This document shows, piece after piece, positions 62,751 to 64,000 of a DNA stretch of 64,000 nucleotides. The translations under genes were made by a program, and so were the position numbers. Under the pieces are notes generated by a model. The model searched no databases. It was not told where the DNA came from and saw nothing but the letters and a program-made list of their open reading frames with translations. Position 1 is the stretch's first letter; each line of letters opens with the position of its first letter. Source of the DNA: Lingula anatina (Eukaryota; Brachiopoda; Lingulata; Lingulida; Lingulidae); contig NW_019773959.1 in the NCBI RefSeq assembly GCF_001039355.2, positions 161,655-225,654 of the forward strand. Reading direction: 5' to 3'.

Positions 62751-63245
62751 ATGGTGCAGCGCAGCGTGCTCGTCGTTCTCGTGCTGTTTGGCGTCGCCTT
62801 CAGCAGTGGTCAAGAATTTAAATGGAAATACATTGAGCAGCTGCGGTGGAAACTCCAACAGCTCGAAAGACTACATCAGCTGAGCAAGGCAATTGACGAG
62901 GTGGCGCCCTTCAGAATCTCCGGTTATATCTTAACCACATCAACTACTGGTAACGCAAGAGCCCAGGAATTCCCCAGGGAAGATCCCGACGCAACAGCCA
63001 AGCGCACAACACAAACTTTGCCCCCCTCAACAGTCAAACCAACGCCAACAACAACAACAGTAACATTAAAGAGAACGCCCATGGAGGTCGCTCCGGGGTC
63101 CACCTATAACGTTCAAGTGGCAAGTAGATTGCGCAGGCCGGCTGTGATGGATGATGTAGGACCGTACGATTATGAACCCGGATGGCGGGGAGGAAGGAGG
63201 GGTAGGGACGTTGACTTTGTGCTCAACGACGAGGAGGGGTGGTAA
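62751..63245 (+). CDS. Secreted protein with helical head, Thr-rich linker and Arg/Gly tail
   Basis: This 164-residue single coding exon has a signal peptide at 1-20 (MVQRSVLVVLVLFGVAFSSG), with cleavage likely before Gln21. Residues 21-60 form an amphipathic, Gln/Leu/Lys-rich helix (EFKWKYIEQLRWKLQQLERL HQLSK...). Residues about 62-112 are a Thr/Pro-rich, probably O-glycosylated linker. The tail holds LRRPAVMDDVGPYDYEPGWR, GGRRGRD and an acidic end NDEEGW. It contains no cysteine. Several dibasic sites (AKR, LKR, RR, GGRR) would permit prohormone-type processing, and GGRR could yield an amidated end. The composition is also compatible with an extracellular-matrix or mucus protein. No family is recognised. 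A splice acceptor ten bases before the ATG and an upstream TATA box support it as a real gene. Confidence 0.75.
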   Translation: MVQRSVLVVLVLFGVAFSSGQEFKWKYIEQLRWKLQQLERLHQLSKAIDEVAPFRISGYILTTSTTGNARAQEFPREDPDATAKRTTQTLPPSTVKPTPTTTTVTLKRTPMEVAPGSTYNVQVASRLRRPAVMDDVGPYDYEPGWRGGRRGRDVDFVLNDEEGW

Positions 63246-64000
63246 GAATCAGAGTTGAAAGAGAACTGATGCAGCAACAACCCGCTCAGCAGGCATTTAG
63301 GAAATTGGATCCAAATTTTTATTATAACTATGAAGTATTGCTTTATTTATTCATTTATCCTTTTCTGATACGAGTACGTTTTTCACAATGACTATGACCT
63401 TACTATTTACATTTATATTTTAACTACAATAACAATTTACAAAGAGAAATGTTTATTTTATTAGGCCATTAACTTCATTTATTTGCTTGTTTTTGAAAAG
63501 TTGCATTTGTTGAAGACATTTTTAATGATGAATCTTAAGGTCAGCGATTCTATTTTTACAAGATCTACTCATTAAATTGCCAATATTTATTTAAAAGCTC
63601 GGCGCCTTGCCATTTTAGGTCTTGTTGATTAGATTATGAAACCTTAACACGTGTGCCGCTCCTTAATATGAATATGGAATATGACTATTGTTGAAACCGA
63701 AACTTAGATTAGAAATAATTAAAACACGATTGTCCTTGTTGTTTCTCACTGGCTACATTTCATTTGTTTAGGCTGACGTGCAAAATTCCAGGTTTTAAAC
63801 ATATAATCATTTTTCCCTTTTTCTCTCTACAATATAATTCTGTTTTTATGATGCAACAATATTGTTTTTAGAACTCATAGAATGGATAAAAGCAAGCAAG
63901 AGTGACCTATGATATAAATTAAAGTGAATGTTGAATTTTGAAATATTGATGTTCAAACTCATTTTTTTCTTAGATACACTAAGATACATACGTATTGCCC
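63246..64000. other. 3' flank of the last gene
   Basis: This is AT-rich sequence without ORFs of note. ATTAAA-type hexamers occur near 63571 and 63716, either of which could serve the upstream gene. No further gene is visible before the window ends. Confidence 0.45.

Overview
This 64 kb window is animal nuclear DNA. It is AT-rich, its genes are split by GT-AG introns, and it carries many microsatellites and small inverted-repeat transposons. The gene set (ornithine aminotransferase, ARL14EP, CIAO2A, a PH/PDZ scaffold and three small secreted proteins) fits a marine invertebrate. I cannot fix the phylum from the sequence alone.

Layout: a decayed transposon gene lies at 1-462 (-). Ornithine aminotransferase (OAT, -) spans 7676-13316 in eight exons, and its last three exons appear a second time at 3673-4492. 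A PH/proline-rich/PDZ adaptor gene (+) spans 16534-23432 in seven exons. A two-exon gene for an 82-residue secreted, probably GPI-anchored, Ser/Thr/Glu-rich peptide (+) uses 30245-30350 and 34050-34192, with a second exon 1 at 27250-27355. ARL14EP (-, 5' end not found) spans 40560-42146 and CIAO2A (+) spans 44257-46469, arranged head to head. A six-exon acidic secreted protein gene (-) spans 47526-49869, with its first four exons repeated at 50406-51597. A 164-residue secreted protein (+) lies at 62751-63245 behind a TATA box and a short 5'UTR intron. The stretches 34.2-40.5 kb and 51.9-62.5 kb hold repeats but no convincing gene, apart from a decayed Tc1-type transposase at about 57 kb.

The strongest structural signal concerns the assembly. 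Three long near-identical direct duplications (about 3.9, 3.1 and 1.7 kb) each have a single N at the junction, and each repeats only part of a gene. The simplest reading is that two haplotypes of a very heterozygous animal were placed end to end. A fourth N (11657) appears to join an empty and a filled allele of a small transposon insertion. The duplicated exons should therefore not be counted as extra genes.

The genes do not form one pathway. OAT is mitochondrial amino-acid metabolism, CIAO2A is cytosolic Fe-S assembly, ARL14EP is a Cys-rich effector or nuclear cofactor, and the PH/PDZ protein is a membrane-proximal scaffold. The least understood content is the three short secreted proteins, all of which seem to begin with Gln after signal-peptide cleavage. 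Other points of interest are a transposon inserted four bases into a splice donor, a GC-AG intron in OAT, and an unassigned coding-like ORF between ARL14EP and CIAO2A.
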